Assembly (NCBI GenBank): GCA_031002005.1
Contig: CM061914.1
Coordinates: 14,060,148 to 14,124,147, forward strand
Length of the DNA stretch: 64,000 nt
Direction: 5' to 3'
From: Vandiemenella viatica
Lineage: Eukaryota; Arthropoda; Insecta; Orthoptera; Morabidae
The notes beneath the pieces were generated by a model. That model was given only the letters and a program-made list of their open reading frames with translations. It had not been told where the DNA came from and ran no database searches. The position numbers and the translations under genes are program-made. Of the stretch, positions 43,488-53,743 are shown one piece after another; position 1 is the first letter of the stretch; the number at the start of each line of letters is the position of its first letter.

Positions 43488-44634
43488 CCGAAGATTTACC
43501 CCCAGGGGTAAACTTTAGAAGTTTTGCCGTCATGCACGTTTAGCTATTTTTTTTCTTTTTTTTATGTCTACACATCCGTGTTACAACTAAGGTTGTTAGA
43601 CCTAGAGGTCCTCCTTCATCCGTCATATTTATGTTTGGTCCGCGATAGCTATTTTATTTCACACCCCTGGGACGCGCCACGTGGGAGTGTCACCTCTCCC
43701 CTGCTACTCTTACAGAAATAATATATATTAGTAATGAGGTATTATTTTAAAGATTAAGGTATCCACTTTGATCATATCATATTTTAAGAAAGTAATTTTT
43801 GCAAGTTTCACCTTTAAAGGATAAAAATGTCAATATTTCTAAAATGCTGTTTTTTGTATCATGAGTAATTTATCTCCCTGGATACCTTCCTGAAATCGTC
43901 AAATGAAGTACCATTTAAAAGGTTAAGACCTCCACTTTGGTGACATCATGTATTAAGACAGGAATTTTTCTGAATTCGACCTTTAAAGGGCAAAAGTATC
44001 AGTATTTCTCAAACGCGTATTTGTGTCACGTGTCATTTATCTCATTTGGTATCTAACCGATACAGATAAATGAGGCATAATTTTAATGATTAAGGTCTCC
44101 GCCGTTGTCACATCATATTTTAAGAAAGGAATTTTCCCCCTTAAAGGGAAAAATTATCATTATTTCCATAACTTATGTATTTATTTTTTGTTACGAGCTA
44201 TTTATCTCCCTTCATATCTAGCCGAAATCGAGAATTGAGGTATTATTTTAGACAGTAAGGTCTTCGCTTTGATCAAGTCATATTTTAAGAAAGAAATTTT
44301 TCCGAATTCGATCCTAATAATCATCATTTTCATTATTTACGCAACGTATTTTTTTTATCATGAGCCATTTATCTCCCTTGATATCTAAACGAAACAGATA
44401 ATCATAATAAAGATTGAGGGCTCTGCTTTGTTCACATCACATCTTAAAGCCTCGTATCCACTTGAGCACACTCAGGCGAATGAGCCGCTAATTCATTTGA
44501 GCGCGCTCGTTTGAGCGTGCTCAATGAAAAGTAAATTTTGGTCGAACGAGCCTGGTGCCAGTGCTCAGAAAACGCTCGGCTATTGACGCGTCGTCACGCG
44601 TAGCTGCGGCCTTTATTATTATCCAAGCGATGTC

Positions 44635-45010
44635 AAAACAGAAAATTACCAAGTTGGTGGATTAGAGAAATTCATCGTCAGCGAAGAAATTATCTTAATA
44701 ATTTAATTCGCGAATTGACTTTAGAAGGAGACAATCAGCTATTTCAAAACTTTACGAGATCGATTTCGAACATTTGCTATCATTAGTTGGACCTCATATT
44801 AAAATGCACGATACGCTTATGTGTGAGGCGATCCCACCACAAGATAAAATTAATAATAACTTCAAGATCCCTAGCCTCAGGAAGTCCCTACTCAAGCCTG
44901 CAGTATATGTTCAAAGTATATAAACAAAGCATCATCCGTTTAGTACGGTTAGTCTGTGATGGCACTATTGAGTCACTCCAAAATTATATGAAGTCTGGTA
45001 CCTATTTTTA
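44635..45010 (+). pseudogene. Harbinger transposase, N-terminal fragment
   Basis: Codons in shifting frames read LIRELTLEGDNQLFQNFTR, DFEHLLSLVGPHIKMHDTL, EAIPPQDKI and LASGSPYSSLQYMFKVYKQ, ending CDGTIESLQNYMKS. This is the conserved region just before the DDE nuclease of Harbinger transposases (HARBI1-like). The catalytic domain is missing, consistent with an internal deletion. Two or three frameshifts are also present. Confidence 0.8.
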
Positions 45011-45149
45011 ATTTGTGTTTACAAATATAGATTTAAAGGTTATTTTTATGTTTTTTTTTAAATTATGGCATTGATTTCAAGTTTTTAATAAAAATTGGTA
45101 AAACAATTATATTGCCTGTCACAAAATCAATGTGATTTTAGGCACTTAG

Positions 45150-45456
45150 GATCTGAATTTCGTGACACCAAATTCAATCAAAATCCGTTCAGCTGTGAGA
45201 AATACTATTAAAAAAGACTTACCACTTCTCGTTATAGAAGTTCTCTTCTGTTTTGATCGTTTTCGCCTGAATGACTCAAGCTGGCTTGTTATTTTTTTCT
45301 TTACATCATCAATACTAAAGTTTAATATCTCCCTGATTTCACGCCATGCACCTTATTTTTTAGTTCGATTATAATACTGGAGCTATCATATAACACCCTC
45401 TTTAATTCATACGCATCAATTAGATTTAAGCAAGTTTCATTGTCCCACGTGCTCGC
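45150..45456 (-). pseudogene. Harbinger-associated MADF/Myb-like protein, broken
   Basis: The frame begins with the ATG at about 45463 region (MSASTWDNETCLNLIDAYEL), inside an open frame 45322-45504. Its pattern of Trp, LI-x-AYE and LYD matches the MADF DNA-binding fold encoded by the second gene of Harbinger elements, which helps transposase reach the nucleus and the TIRs. After a frame change, codons for KKKITSQLESFRRKRSKQK continue to about 45180. The protein is fragmentary. Confidence 0.6.
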
Positions 45457-45712
45457 GCTCATTGTAGAAACCTCCAAATACCGTCCACACTGAGCGCCGA
45501 ACAAACACTATCTCGCCTTTGAGCATTCCAAAATACCGACAACCGATCGGCTCGCCCCGAGCGCGCTCGCTGTCGTTCGTTGCGAGCGTGCTCAGGCGTC
45601 CAAACTTGAGCCGCTCGCTTCACTGAGCGTGCTCAAGTGGATACGAGGCCTTAAGAAAGGATTTTTTCGGAAGTGTACCATTCAAAGGCAAAGGTTTCAT
45701 TATTTCCATAAC

Positions 45713-46668
45713 GTGATTATATATATATATAATTAATCATTATTGCCCTTGAGGACAGTATTTAAACTCAAATTATTCGTGATTATTCAGGTTTTGTTTG
45801 TATTTGTCTTGTTTCTCTTTATACGTTCACTGTGTTCCTGTTTCCTTTGTTCAGTCCATTTCGTTCCTTTTCCCGTGCCATTTCCTTGCTGATCTCTGCA
45901 TCATTCAAATCCTTTTCTGTTTCCTGGAATCAATTGGTTTTCCTGAGCGAAACATTTACTACATCAGAGATCCTCTTTGTGAGTCTAGTGCTGTTCATTC
46001 ACTGTAAATGTCAAGAGATTTGTAATCTACGTCTTCTGATCATGTCTGTCAATCTATCTGTATGTTCGTATAATTCTTTCGTTGGTCTTTTCATCCATAT
46101 GCCGTCTTTATATATTGCTCCAAAAAATTTTCTAAGGATATTGCGTTCAACTTTTTCCGCTTCCGTAATACCTGAAGCCCTAATCGTGGTTGTTTCCGAT
46201 GCATATAATGCTTTTGGCAGTACCACTGTATTATAATGTGTGAGTCTGGCCTGTCTTGATATATTTCTTTTCATATAATATGACCATGTGAGTCTGTAAG
46301 CCTTCTGAAGTTTTTCTGATCTTTCTGAATTTGATAGCTTTTTAGATTCCCCTACTTGTATGTATTTTCCCCTAGATATTTGAATTTCTCGACTCTTTTT
46401 ATGTTTCCAAATTTTGTGTTTATTGTTTGTACGTTGTTGTTTTGTTTCTCCTTGTACTGCGTTTTTTCATATGAAAATTGTAGCCCTGTTTTAGCGGCAA
46501 TTTGATGTAGCTGTTTCAATGCATCTTGTGCTCCCTGCCTGTTGTTGCTGAGTATTGCCAGGTCATCCGCAAATGCCAGGTATCTTATGATTGTTTTGAT
46601 ATATCGTGTTCTTCCTAACTGTATTCCTTTGACCTCTTTTTCCCATTGTTTTATATATATATATATTA
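45713..46668 (-). mobile_element. LINE-B-related fragment inside the satellite
   Basis: The minus strand shows RT and C-terminal pieces: RYLAFADDLAILSNN and LQFSYEKTQY then FGNIKRVEKFKYLG (46352-46693), and LTHYNTVVLPKALYASETT with FFGAIYKDGIWMKRPTKEL (46011-46274). The arrangement matches LINE-B (KYGNINQVEKFKYLA) but is a different subfamily. AT microsatellites (TA repeats) sit at both ends. The upstream RT and endonuclease are absent by truncation. Confidence 0.75.
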
Positions 46669-46820
46669 ACGAGCCATTTACCTCCATTGACACCTAACAC
46701 AAATCGATAAATGAGGTATTATTTAAAAGATTAAGGTCTCGACTCAGGAAACATTATACATTAACAACGAAAGTTTTCGTAATTTGGGCCTTAAATGGCA
46801 AAAGAAATATTACTGTGAAT

Positions 46821-47199
46821 GTCGCGCGTACGAAAAAGTTCAGAGTCAAGTCACTAGATAGCAGTAGAACATATAACAGAGATATTATAAACTGCTTCAC
46901 TGGCGACGACTTTTGTTACATACTTATTACAATAAACAAATAAACAATGGAGACAAATGAGGTGGCCCTTCTTTCATCCTATTACAAACCCTCAACCTTA
47001 CTATTCATTGTATTCGCAACATTTTCACATGGGTCATCTAGTCTTAATTAAATGAATTTTGCTTTGGGGAGCTATTCACTCAGCGAGAAGTTCTGAATTT
47101 TAATACATCTCTGTCTCTCCACATTGTGCAACCCCCGTGGTTAATCTCACTGGCGTCTCATTCAGTATAAATGTCTACCAAATGCAAACTAAATGCAGA
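46821..47199. other. Unassigned sequence
   Basis: Follows the last recognisable satellite unit. No coding or repeat-end signal recognised. Confidence 0.4.
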
Positions 47200-47857
47200 C
47201 AAAAATTTTAAATTCATCCTGACGATATCATGAAGGAACTAAGAAAGCTGAAAAAACATAACTGGGCTGGTGTAGATAATATTACTTCAGCTGTCTTAAA
47301 AATAGCAGGCTGCGATATTGTTCCCTATCTTGAAATATTATTTAAATCGAATCTGGATTCTTCTTGCTTACTAGGGGACCGGAAAAGTGCACCGAGCCGT
47401 TACACCACTAACGGCTAGCGTTCTGGCCTCGCATTCGGGAGTACGGTGGTTCGAATCCCCGTCCGGGTATCCAGATTTGGGTTTTCCATGGTTTCCCAAA
47501 TCACTCCAGGCAAATGCCGGGATGCTTCCTTCAAAAGGCCATGGCCGATTTCTTCCCATTCCTTGCTCCCCATCCTTTCCCGTCTCTAAAGATCTCGCTG
47601 TTAGAGAGTAAGCAGAAAAGAAAACGTAAAAGTGCCATACCAGTACCGGAGCATAAAGGAGGGGTGAAAAGTAGAGTCGAAAATTATAAGACAATGAGTT
47701 TGACACCAGTAGTAGCTAAATTAATAAAGAGATTGATATGCAACCACACCAGAAATATATGTGAGGAACGTGAGTGGTTTTCAAATCGGTAACATGGCTT
47801 TAGGCAAGGATATCCATGCGAATGTCATTTATTATATAATAATTGATAAAATTGCGA
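47200..47857 (+). mobile_element. CR1-like LINE internal fragment (copy D), split by a SINE
   Basis: The frame at 47230-47390 has MKELRKLKKHNWAGVDNITS, the block before RT. After the SINE, VPEHKGGVKSRVENYKTMSL and REWFSNR (47636-47792) continue RT block 2. Similarity to copy A runs through GGCAAGGATATCCATGCG and stops at about 47857 (GATAAAATT). The sequence switches there to the 3' end of copy B on the other strand. Confidence 0.75.
47391..47627 (+). mobile_element. tRNA-derived SINE (family S1) in copy D
   Basis: Identical 8-bp TSDs AAAAGTGC lie at 47383-47390 and 47628-47635. The head contains CACTAACGGCTAGCGTTCTG (A-box region) and GGTTCGAATCCCC (B box). The body has GGGTTTTCCATGGTTTCC and AGGCAAATGCCGGGATGC. 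The tail is short and A-rich. Confidence 0.9.
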
Positions 47858-47920
47858 TGGAGTGCCCCCTCCAGTAGAAATCTCCCTACACCCCCTCCCT
47901 TTCCCCTTCCAACCTACTTT

Positions 47921-48153
47921 CCAAGGTTGGTGGTGTAACGGTTAGCATTCTGGACTCGCATTCGGGAGGACGGCGGCTCGAATCACCGTCCGGGCATCGA
48001 GATTTGGGTTTTCCATGGTTTCCCAAATCACTCCAGGCAAATGCCGGGATGTTTTCTTTAAAAGGCCATGGCCGAATTTCTTCCCATTCCTTGCCCCCCA
48101 TCCTTTCCATCCTTTCCCGTCTCTAAAGACCACGCTGTTAAGAAACGTTAAGC

Positions 48154-48193
<40 letters not shown>

Positions 48194-48203
48194 ATAATAA
48201 TAA
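47921..48203 (+). mobile_element. tRNA-derived SINE (family S1), complete, in copy B
   Basis: The 13-bp TSDs TCCAACCTACTTT lie at 47908-47920 and 48204-48216. The head GGTTGGTGGTGTAACGGTTA has a good A box, and GGCTCGAATCACC is the B box. The S1 body is followed by about 29 A residues (48158-48186) and a TAA-repeat tail. It is the best reference copy of S1 in the window. Confidence 0.92.
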
Positions 48204-49838
48204 TCCAACCTACTTTTGCCCTCTACTAATTTTTACTTTAAATTCTTTCAGTGTTTCTGGTAATTTATTCATCATTTCTCTTGCAAATTTATTCCAGTTC
48301 CTCACTCCCTTCCTATGAAAGAAAATTTTCCCACGCCCTTATGCCTTAAATCAAGTGCCATCTTGTAGTCATGGTAAGCCTTACCCTTCCAAATACTTTT
48401 CTTAATTTTCCCACCAGTAATTTTCAATGCTTCATCACCAGTATAGGCTTTGTACACTCCCATGACTCTATTCACCCTCCTTGTATCCTCCAATGAATCC
48501 CAATCCAGCTCCTTTATCATATTAGTTGCCAATTGTGTTCTGTGGTATTTCCAATGACACACCTGGCAGCCCTCCTCTGCACCCCCTCCAACTCCTGTAT
48601 TTGATACCCAAAATGTGGATCCCAAACTACACCACCATATTCCAGTAGTGGCCTGACCAAAGTTTTGTACCCCAATTTCCTTCCTTCTTCACTCTTTCCA
48701 GCATGTGAAGGATTTTGATCCCTTCTCCTACCACCTGCCCAATGTGTCCTGCCCATTTAAGTTTGATATCAAATGTAATGCCAAGGTATTTACATTTCGA
48801 ATCTGCAATAAGTAGCTTCTTCCCCACTTTATAATCGTAATCAACCTTTAGCTTTTTATCTGTGTACCTAATAAGCTGACTCTTCTTTGCATTTACCGTA
48901 TCTTCATTCCATGTTGACTCACCCAGCTAGTTATCCTATCTAGATCACCCTACAGCTGTTTACAGTCTTCTATTGTTTTGATCCTTTTATATAACATTAT
49001 GTCATCTGCAAACAATCTAACTTCTGACAGTTAACCATTAACACAATCATTAATTAGAACAATGAATAACATTGGTCCCTGTACACTACCTTCTGGGACT
49101 CCCATGTTCACTTCTACTTTTTTTGATATTACATTTTCTAACCTAACTTTTTGCATTATATATTTTAGGAATTCTTCCACCCAGCAAATCACCTTTTATC
49201 AGCTCCAATAGTTTTTACTTTATTTAGAACCAATATATGGCTCACTCTGTCAAAGGCCTTTGAAAGATCTAGTGCCACACTATCAACTTGACCTCCCCTG
49301 TCCATTTCACCACAAATATCTTGTAATTTGTATATATCCTGCTAGAGATTCACACGAATATCCTTGTCTAATCGTGTTGCCAACTTGAAAACCATTTACT
49401 TTCCTCACAGACATCTCTAATATGGTTGAATATTAATCTCTCCATTAATTTACCTACCACTGATGTCAAACCGATTGGCCTATAGTTTTCATCCCTGTTT
49501 GTCACCCCTCCTTTGTTGACCGGTACTACTATCGCACTTTTCCAGTCATCTGGTAAACAACAAGTATCCAGACTCAATTTAACTAATGTTTCAGGGTAAG
49601 GTACAATGTCCTGTCCTACTATCTTTAAGACATCTGTAGTAATATTATCAACACCAGCCCCTTTATGCTTTTTTTAGATTCCTTAGTTCCTTTATGATAT
49701 CTTCATATTTAATTTCAAATTTTGTAATCTGTTCCCGTCCAACTGTGCGAATAGGCTCCTTTCCAGATATAACCACTGAATTATTGTCCCTAATGGACTC
49801 ACTGACCCAGTTACTCAATAAGTCTGCCTTTTTTTTAA

Positions 49839-52762
49839 GGGGGGCTGTACCCGATTTGGGTTGAAAAAAATCGATTTTTCAAAAATATTATTTTCTGAAT
49901 CTAAAGGGTTTACTTTAAGTTGTGTGTGAATTTCATTGTGATAGCAGTATTAGAAATGCCTTTAAAAAATTGTTGAACTCTGCTCTGGTAGCGACGCCCA
50001 TCTTCCCGAAATTTGGGAAACTGCTGCATCAGCTGAATTTTTGTGTGTAAAAGGGTAAAAGGCTACTTGTTTCTGCAATATCTCTGGCTGATATCTATAT
50101 CTTTGGCTGACGTCTATGTTTGGCTACAGGTTGTTTATTTATGTTTTGACGGTTGCAACACATTGTACGGTTGTTTTCGACCACGTACAGTCAATCGCGT
50201 ATAAAAATATGTCACTAACGGGACTGCGCGGGAAGTGTGTTATCGGACATCTGCGGCCGCTTACCAGCGGCCGCCTGCATCTAATGCACCTTCGACGTGA
50301 ACGTGACGTCACGATGACGACACGTTAACAGTCGTGAGGCAGCGGTATCGCCAACTCGAAAATAACCCATTGTACTACTTGTAACGTTAAAGTAGCAAAC
50401 GTGTACGTGGAAGTGAAGAAATATACCCAATGGCCGGTAGAAAAACTGTGTTTAAGAAACGTAAGTTGCATGGAAATCATTTTATTAAGAAGGAAGAACA
50501 AGCAGGTCGAAATGAAGAACCTATTCTCCAGCTTCAGAGTCGAAGATTGGGACAGGAATTTTTAACAGGTGCGTTAGTGATGTTGATGTGAATGCCACTG
50601 GATTCAGGCTTATTGATTTAGAGACTCTCTGTCATGCTATACAGTTTTATGTGCTTGTGTTAGTTGTAAAAATACAGAATGCATGACTATTGTTGAAAAA
50701 AGAAGAATTGGAATAGGTAGTGATTTTAAAATAATTTGTAATTCATGTGGCTATGAATTTTCATTTCCTTCCTCCAAAAAAAAAAAAAAAAAAAAAAAAA
50801 AATAAAACAAAACAAACCTGACAGTGGCACCTATGAAAGCAATTTTAGGTTAGCGTATGGTCTGAGGTGCCTTGGACAGGGTAGGGAAGGAGGTAATTTA
50901 TTGTCTGGTTTTCTGAATATGCCTCCACCTTGTGTAAGGATTGACAGAATAAATAAAGAAATTTATGACGCTGTATGTGATACTGCTAAAGTTTCAATGA
51001 AGAAAGCGGTGGAAGAATTGGTGGAAATAAACCAAATGGAAGTAGAAAATGGAGTAGATATTCATGACAGTGAATCTCCTACAAATGTTACTGACCTGTG
51101 TGTTTCTATAGATGGGACTTGGATTGCGAGGAGGCATACATCTTTATATGGTGTTGCATCTGTAATTGGCATTGCCTCAGGGTAAAGTTTTGGATGCAGA
51201 AATTATGTCTAAATATTGCCGCCAATGTGCAACAAGAAAAATGTGTACCAATAAAGACAATGAGAGACTGTAGCAAGAAAAGCATGCAGCAACGTGCTCT
51301 AAGAATTATAGTGGCTCAAGTGGGGGCATGGAGGCCTCTGCAGTTGTGAGGATTTTTTCCAGATCTGAGGAACAGTATGGTATCAGGTATACTAATTACC
51401 TTGGTGATGGAGACTCTTCTTCTTTCAAAGCTGTAACAGATAAAAATCTATGTAACACTCCAATAGAAAAGTTGAAATGTGTTGGCCACATTCAAAGGAG
51501 ACTTGGTGGTAGGCTTCGTCGGTTGCTGAAGGAGAAGAACGGTGTAGTGCTTGAGGATGGAAAACCACTAGGAGGAAAAGGCAGGCTTACTCTGAAAGAA
51601 ATTGATTCTCTTCAATTATTTTATGGGAGAGCTATTAGAAATAATACAAATGATTTAGAGGCAATGAGGCATGCTGTATGGGCAATTTTTTTCCACAAAC
51701 TGTCAACTGACCAAAAACCACTGCATAATCTGTGCCCGAAAGATGGTTGTTGCAAGTACAACAGAAGAAATGAGACCTACTCACATAAACACTCACTACC
51801 TGAACCAGTTATCACTGCAATTAAGCCAACAATAAGGTTTCTTGCAAACTCTGATTTATTGAGGAAGTGTCTCCATGGGAAAACACAGAATGCAAATGAA
51901 AGCTTGAATAATTTAATTTGGATTAGATGCTCAAAAAGGACATTCTGTGGATTTGAGATCCTAACAATAGGTGTCTATGATGCAGTTTTGAGTTTTAATG
52001 ATGGAAATAATAGAAGAATTGAAGTGTTAAAGAGTATTGACATAAATCCAGGTGTGTTTACAACAAAAGCATTTTACACCATCGATGAGAGGAGGATCAA
52101 GAAAGTAGACAGATTACTGTCTTACCTACAAATACAAGCCAAGCAGATTAGAAGGGGAGAGAAGAGAAACCTGGAGAATCAGGAGTATCAGTATGGAGGA
52201 TTTTAAAATTGAGGTAAGCTTATTACATGTTGAAATATGAGAAGAAAATCTTTGAACCGCATTTTCTCTGTTTCACATTTTTTACACTATTAGAACCTTT
52301 TCTTAAAAACTATGTCAGCTAATTCTATTAAATTTTCAGGGGTTGTTCCAGATGTGTTGCTATCTCTAAGGAACTAAAAAATACAGCATCCTTTAATTAT
52401 GTTTTGAATTATAAGATTGTATGTGGTAGAATAACACTGATTTTTAAATGTGCAAAATTAAAAACTGCGTAAATAATAAAATTTGTAAAATAAGTTAATG
52501 ATTGTAGTTCAGTGGCCTTATAACCTTATTAGAAAACTACATAAACATTTTCGCATTAATTGCTTGATTAGAATTTGAGTTATAGTTCTTTTAAAAAAGA
52601 TAATGTCAAAAAAGTAAAAATTCATATTTGTGGCAAAATATTATATCTGCAACCTTTACAATATTTTAAAACTAAACTACAACTCATTTTGTTTAAACAT
52701 ACAAAATTTGTGGCTATAATATATATTTTTTTAAATGTTTACATTTCTGGGTATACCCCCCA
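49839..52762 (+). mobile_element. Kolobok-like/Mutator-domain DNA transposon, TTAA target
   Basis: TTAA flanks both ends (49835-49838 and 52763-52766). Copies A and B of the host LINE give the uninterrupted context. The ends GGGGGGCTGTACCCGA and, reverse-complemented, TGGGGGGTATACCCAG form a short imperfect TIR. Length is 2.9 kb. The TTAA TSD and G-rich ends fit Kolobok; the protein fits the group often annotated as Mutator-like transposase domain. I give the superfamily with reserve. Confidence 0.75.
50430..52206 (+). pseudogene. DDE transposase of the Kolobok-like element
   Basis: The likely start is ATG 50430 (MAGRKTVFKKRKLHGNHF). A zinc-ribbon-like C-x2-C pair (VSCKNTEC, ICNSCGYEF) follows in broken frames. 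AYGLRCLGQGREGGNLLSGF leads to the frame 50901-51185, where VSIDGTWIARRHTSLYGVAS carries the first Asp. The frame 51328-52206 has YLGDGDSSSFKAV (second Asp), CVGHIQRRLGGRLRRLL, GGKGRLTLKEIDSLQLFYG and TQNANESLNNLIWIRC (probable Glu). The tail is basic and ends YQYGGF. Frameshifts near 50590, 50770 (an A run) and 51185 break it. Homology to the Mutator-like transposase domain is from memory of the family pattern. Confidence 0.75.
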
Positions 52763-53051
52763 TTAAATCCTCCGTTACTTATTCTCCATCCTTATCTCCC
52801 TAATATAGCTATAGAAATTTCTAGATGCATCAGTCAGAGGGCCCCCTGCACCAATAAGATTCTTCATACACTCATCATTAACCAGTTTCTTTGACATTAT
52901 TAATTCCCTTGTTAGTTGTTTCATGACCTCCCTACTGCCTTGCTGTTTCTTAACTATGTTATGTTCTCATCTCACCAATCTCTTTAACCTCCTCATCTCC
53001 CTGTTATAGTATGAAGGTTCTATACTTCTCTTTATTCTCTGTTTTGGTATA

Positions 53052-53570
53052 GGGTCGTTCCACATCAAATCACCCAATAAAAAAATAAATTTTACACCCA
53101 CCTCCTTAGGTTTTCATGAAATTTGGCTCAAATGGTTCTAATACCATCATGACAACACCTGCAAATTTTTTTTGCTGTATCTCTTGTAGTTTTTTTTAAA
53201 ATAAATTTTTAAAGTTTTTATGTTTTGCATTTTCCGAACCTTCAGAAATGGTAAATTTAATTTGTATTGAAAACTTCAAAATTGCTTATCTTAAAAACTC
53301 TTTTAGATAACATCATGAATTTTTGCAGCAAGTTTATTTATTATACATATTTGAAGATAAAAATGATACTATTAAAATATATTAATATTTTCTATGAAAA
53401 AAAATTATACGTATTTTTCTTCTTCTTTTTTGTTTTTTTAACGGGTGTTTTGTTTTATAAGAATTGCAATATCTAGAGTCTCAGACCTGATAGAATGCTC
53501 AAATTTGTTTTAATGTACTCTTAAACATATAGGCTACTTGATAAAACAAAAATAATGATGGCTTTTTAAC
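53052..53570. repeat. Left long TIR of the Sola-like element
   Basis: Inverted partner of about 57040-57549. The match is strongest at the outer ~25 bp, around AAATTTTTAAAGTTTTTA (53208) and at TAGAGTCTCAGACCTGATAG (53475). The copies are diverged between these blocks, so the arms have accumulated changes. Confidence 0.75.
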
Positions 53571-53743
53571 ATGTTTATTAATTATAGTAGATTACATTAG
53601 AATTATGTACAAAGATAGTGTACTTACAACACTTATGTATAACCCAACTGATTGCTTGAAACATTGAATTTTTTGAGTAATTTTGTCTTTTTAATAAACA
53701 TTAATCCTGATTCAAACTGTTTTTCCACTTCATCCAAGAGCTT

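Larger units (their letters stand above)
39995..43715 (-). mobile_element. Near full-length LINE (LINE-B), minus strand
   Basis: Domains in transcript order: APE endonuclease (43487 to about 42700), linker with KQRLQAWKKYYSTKSETDWE (about 41950-42050), RT (41557 to about 40880), C-terminal region (40741 to about 40090) and a short AT-rich 3' end with TTATTTATT at 39992. The 5' leader reaches about 43715. Many frame breaks make it a pseudogene. The endonuclease has a ~330-bp foreign stretch (about 42372-42712). An 18-base T run at 40309-40326 lies inside the coding part, so it is not the tail. Confidence 0.8.
44448..45650 (+). mobile_element. PIF/Harbinger deletion derivative
   Basis: The TIRs AGCCTCGTATCCACTTGAGC and, reverse-complemented, GGCCTCGTATCCACTTGAGC differ at the first base. 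Related CTCAGGCG and GAGCGCGCTCG motifs continue inward for about 100 bp. TTAA lies outside both ends (44444-44447 and 45651-45654), and neighbouring satellite units give the empty site TTTTAAGAAAG. This is compatible with a 3-bp TTA/TAA Harbinger TSD. At 1.2 kb it keeps the start of the transposase gene and a MADF-like gene but no nuclease catalytic core. Confidence 0.85.
43735..46820 (+). repeat. Degenerate ~167-bp satellite array with two insertions
   Basis: Units start with TGAGGTATTATTTTA or variants at 43735, 43904, 44071, 44236 and about 44401, giving periods of 169, 167, 165 and 165 bp. Each contains CACATCATATTTTAAGAAAG, CCTTTAAAGG and CCATTTATCTCCC. The fifth unit is interrupted at TTAA by a Harbinger element (44448-45650) and resumes at 45655. 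It is interrupted again by a LINE fragment (45713-46668) and resumes as ACGAGCCATTTACCTCC, continuing to about 46820. Units are clearly diverged, so this is old. Confidence 0.85.

Noticed and set aside
43735..44440. CRISPR-like array
   Set aside because: Repeats of about 167 bp are contiguous without spacers in eukaryotic-type sequence; they are satellite units.
53267..53476. Small AT-rich frame
   Set aside because: It lies in the long TIR of the Sola-like element and has no counterpart in the other arm.
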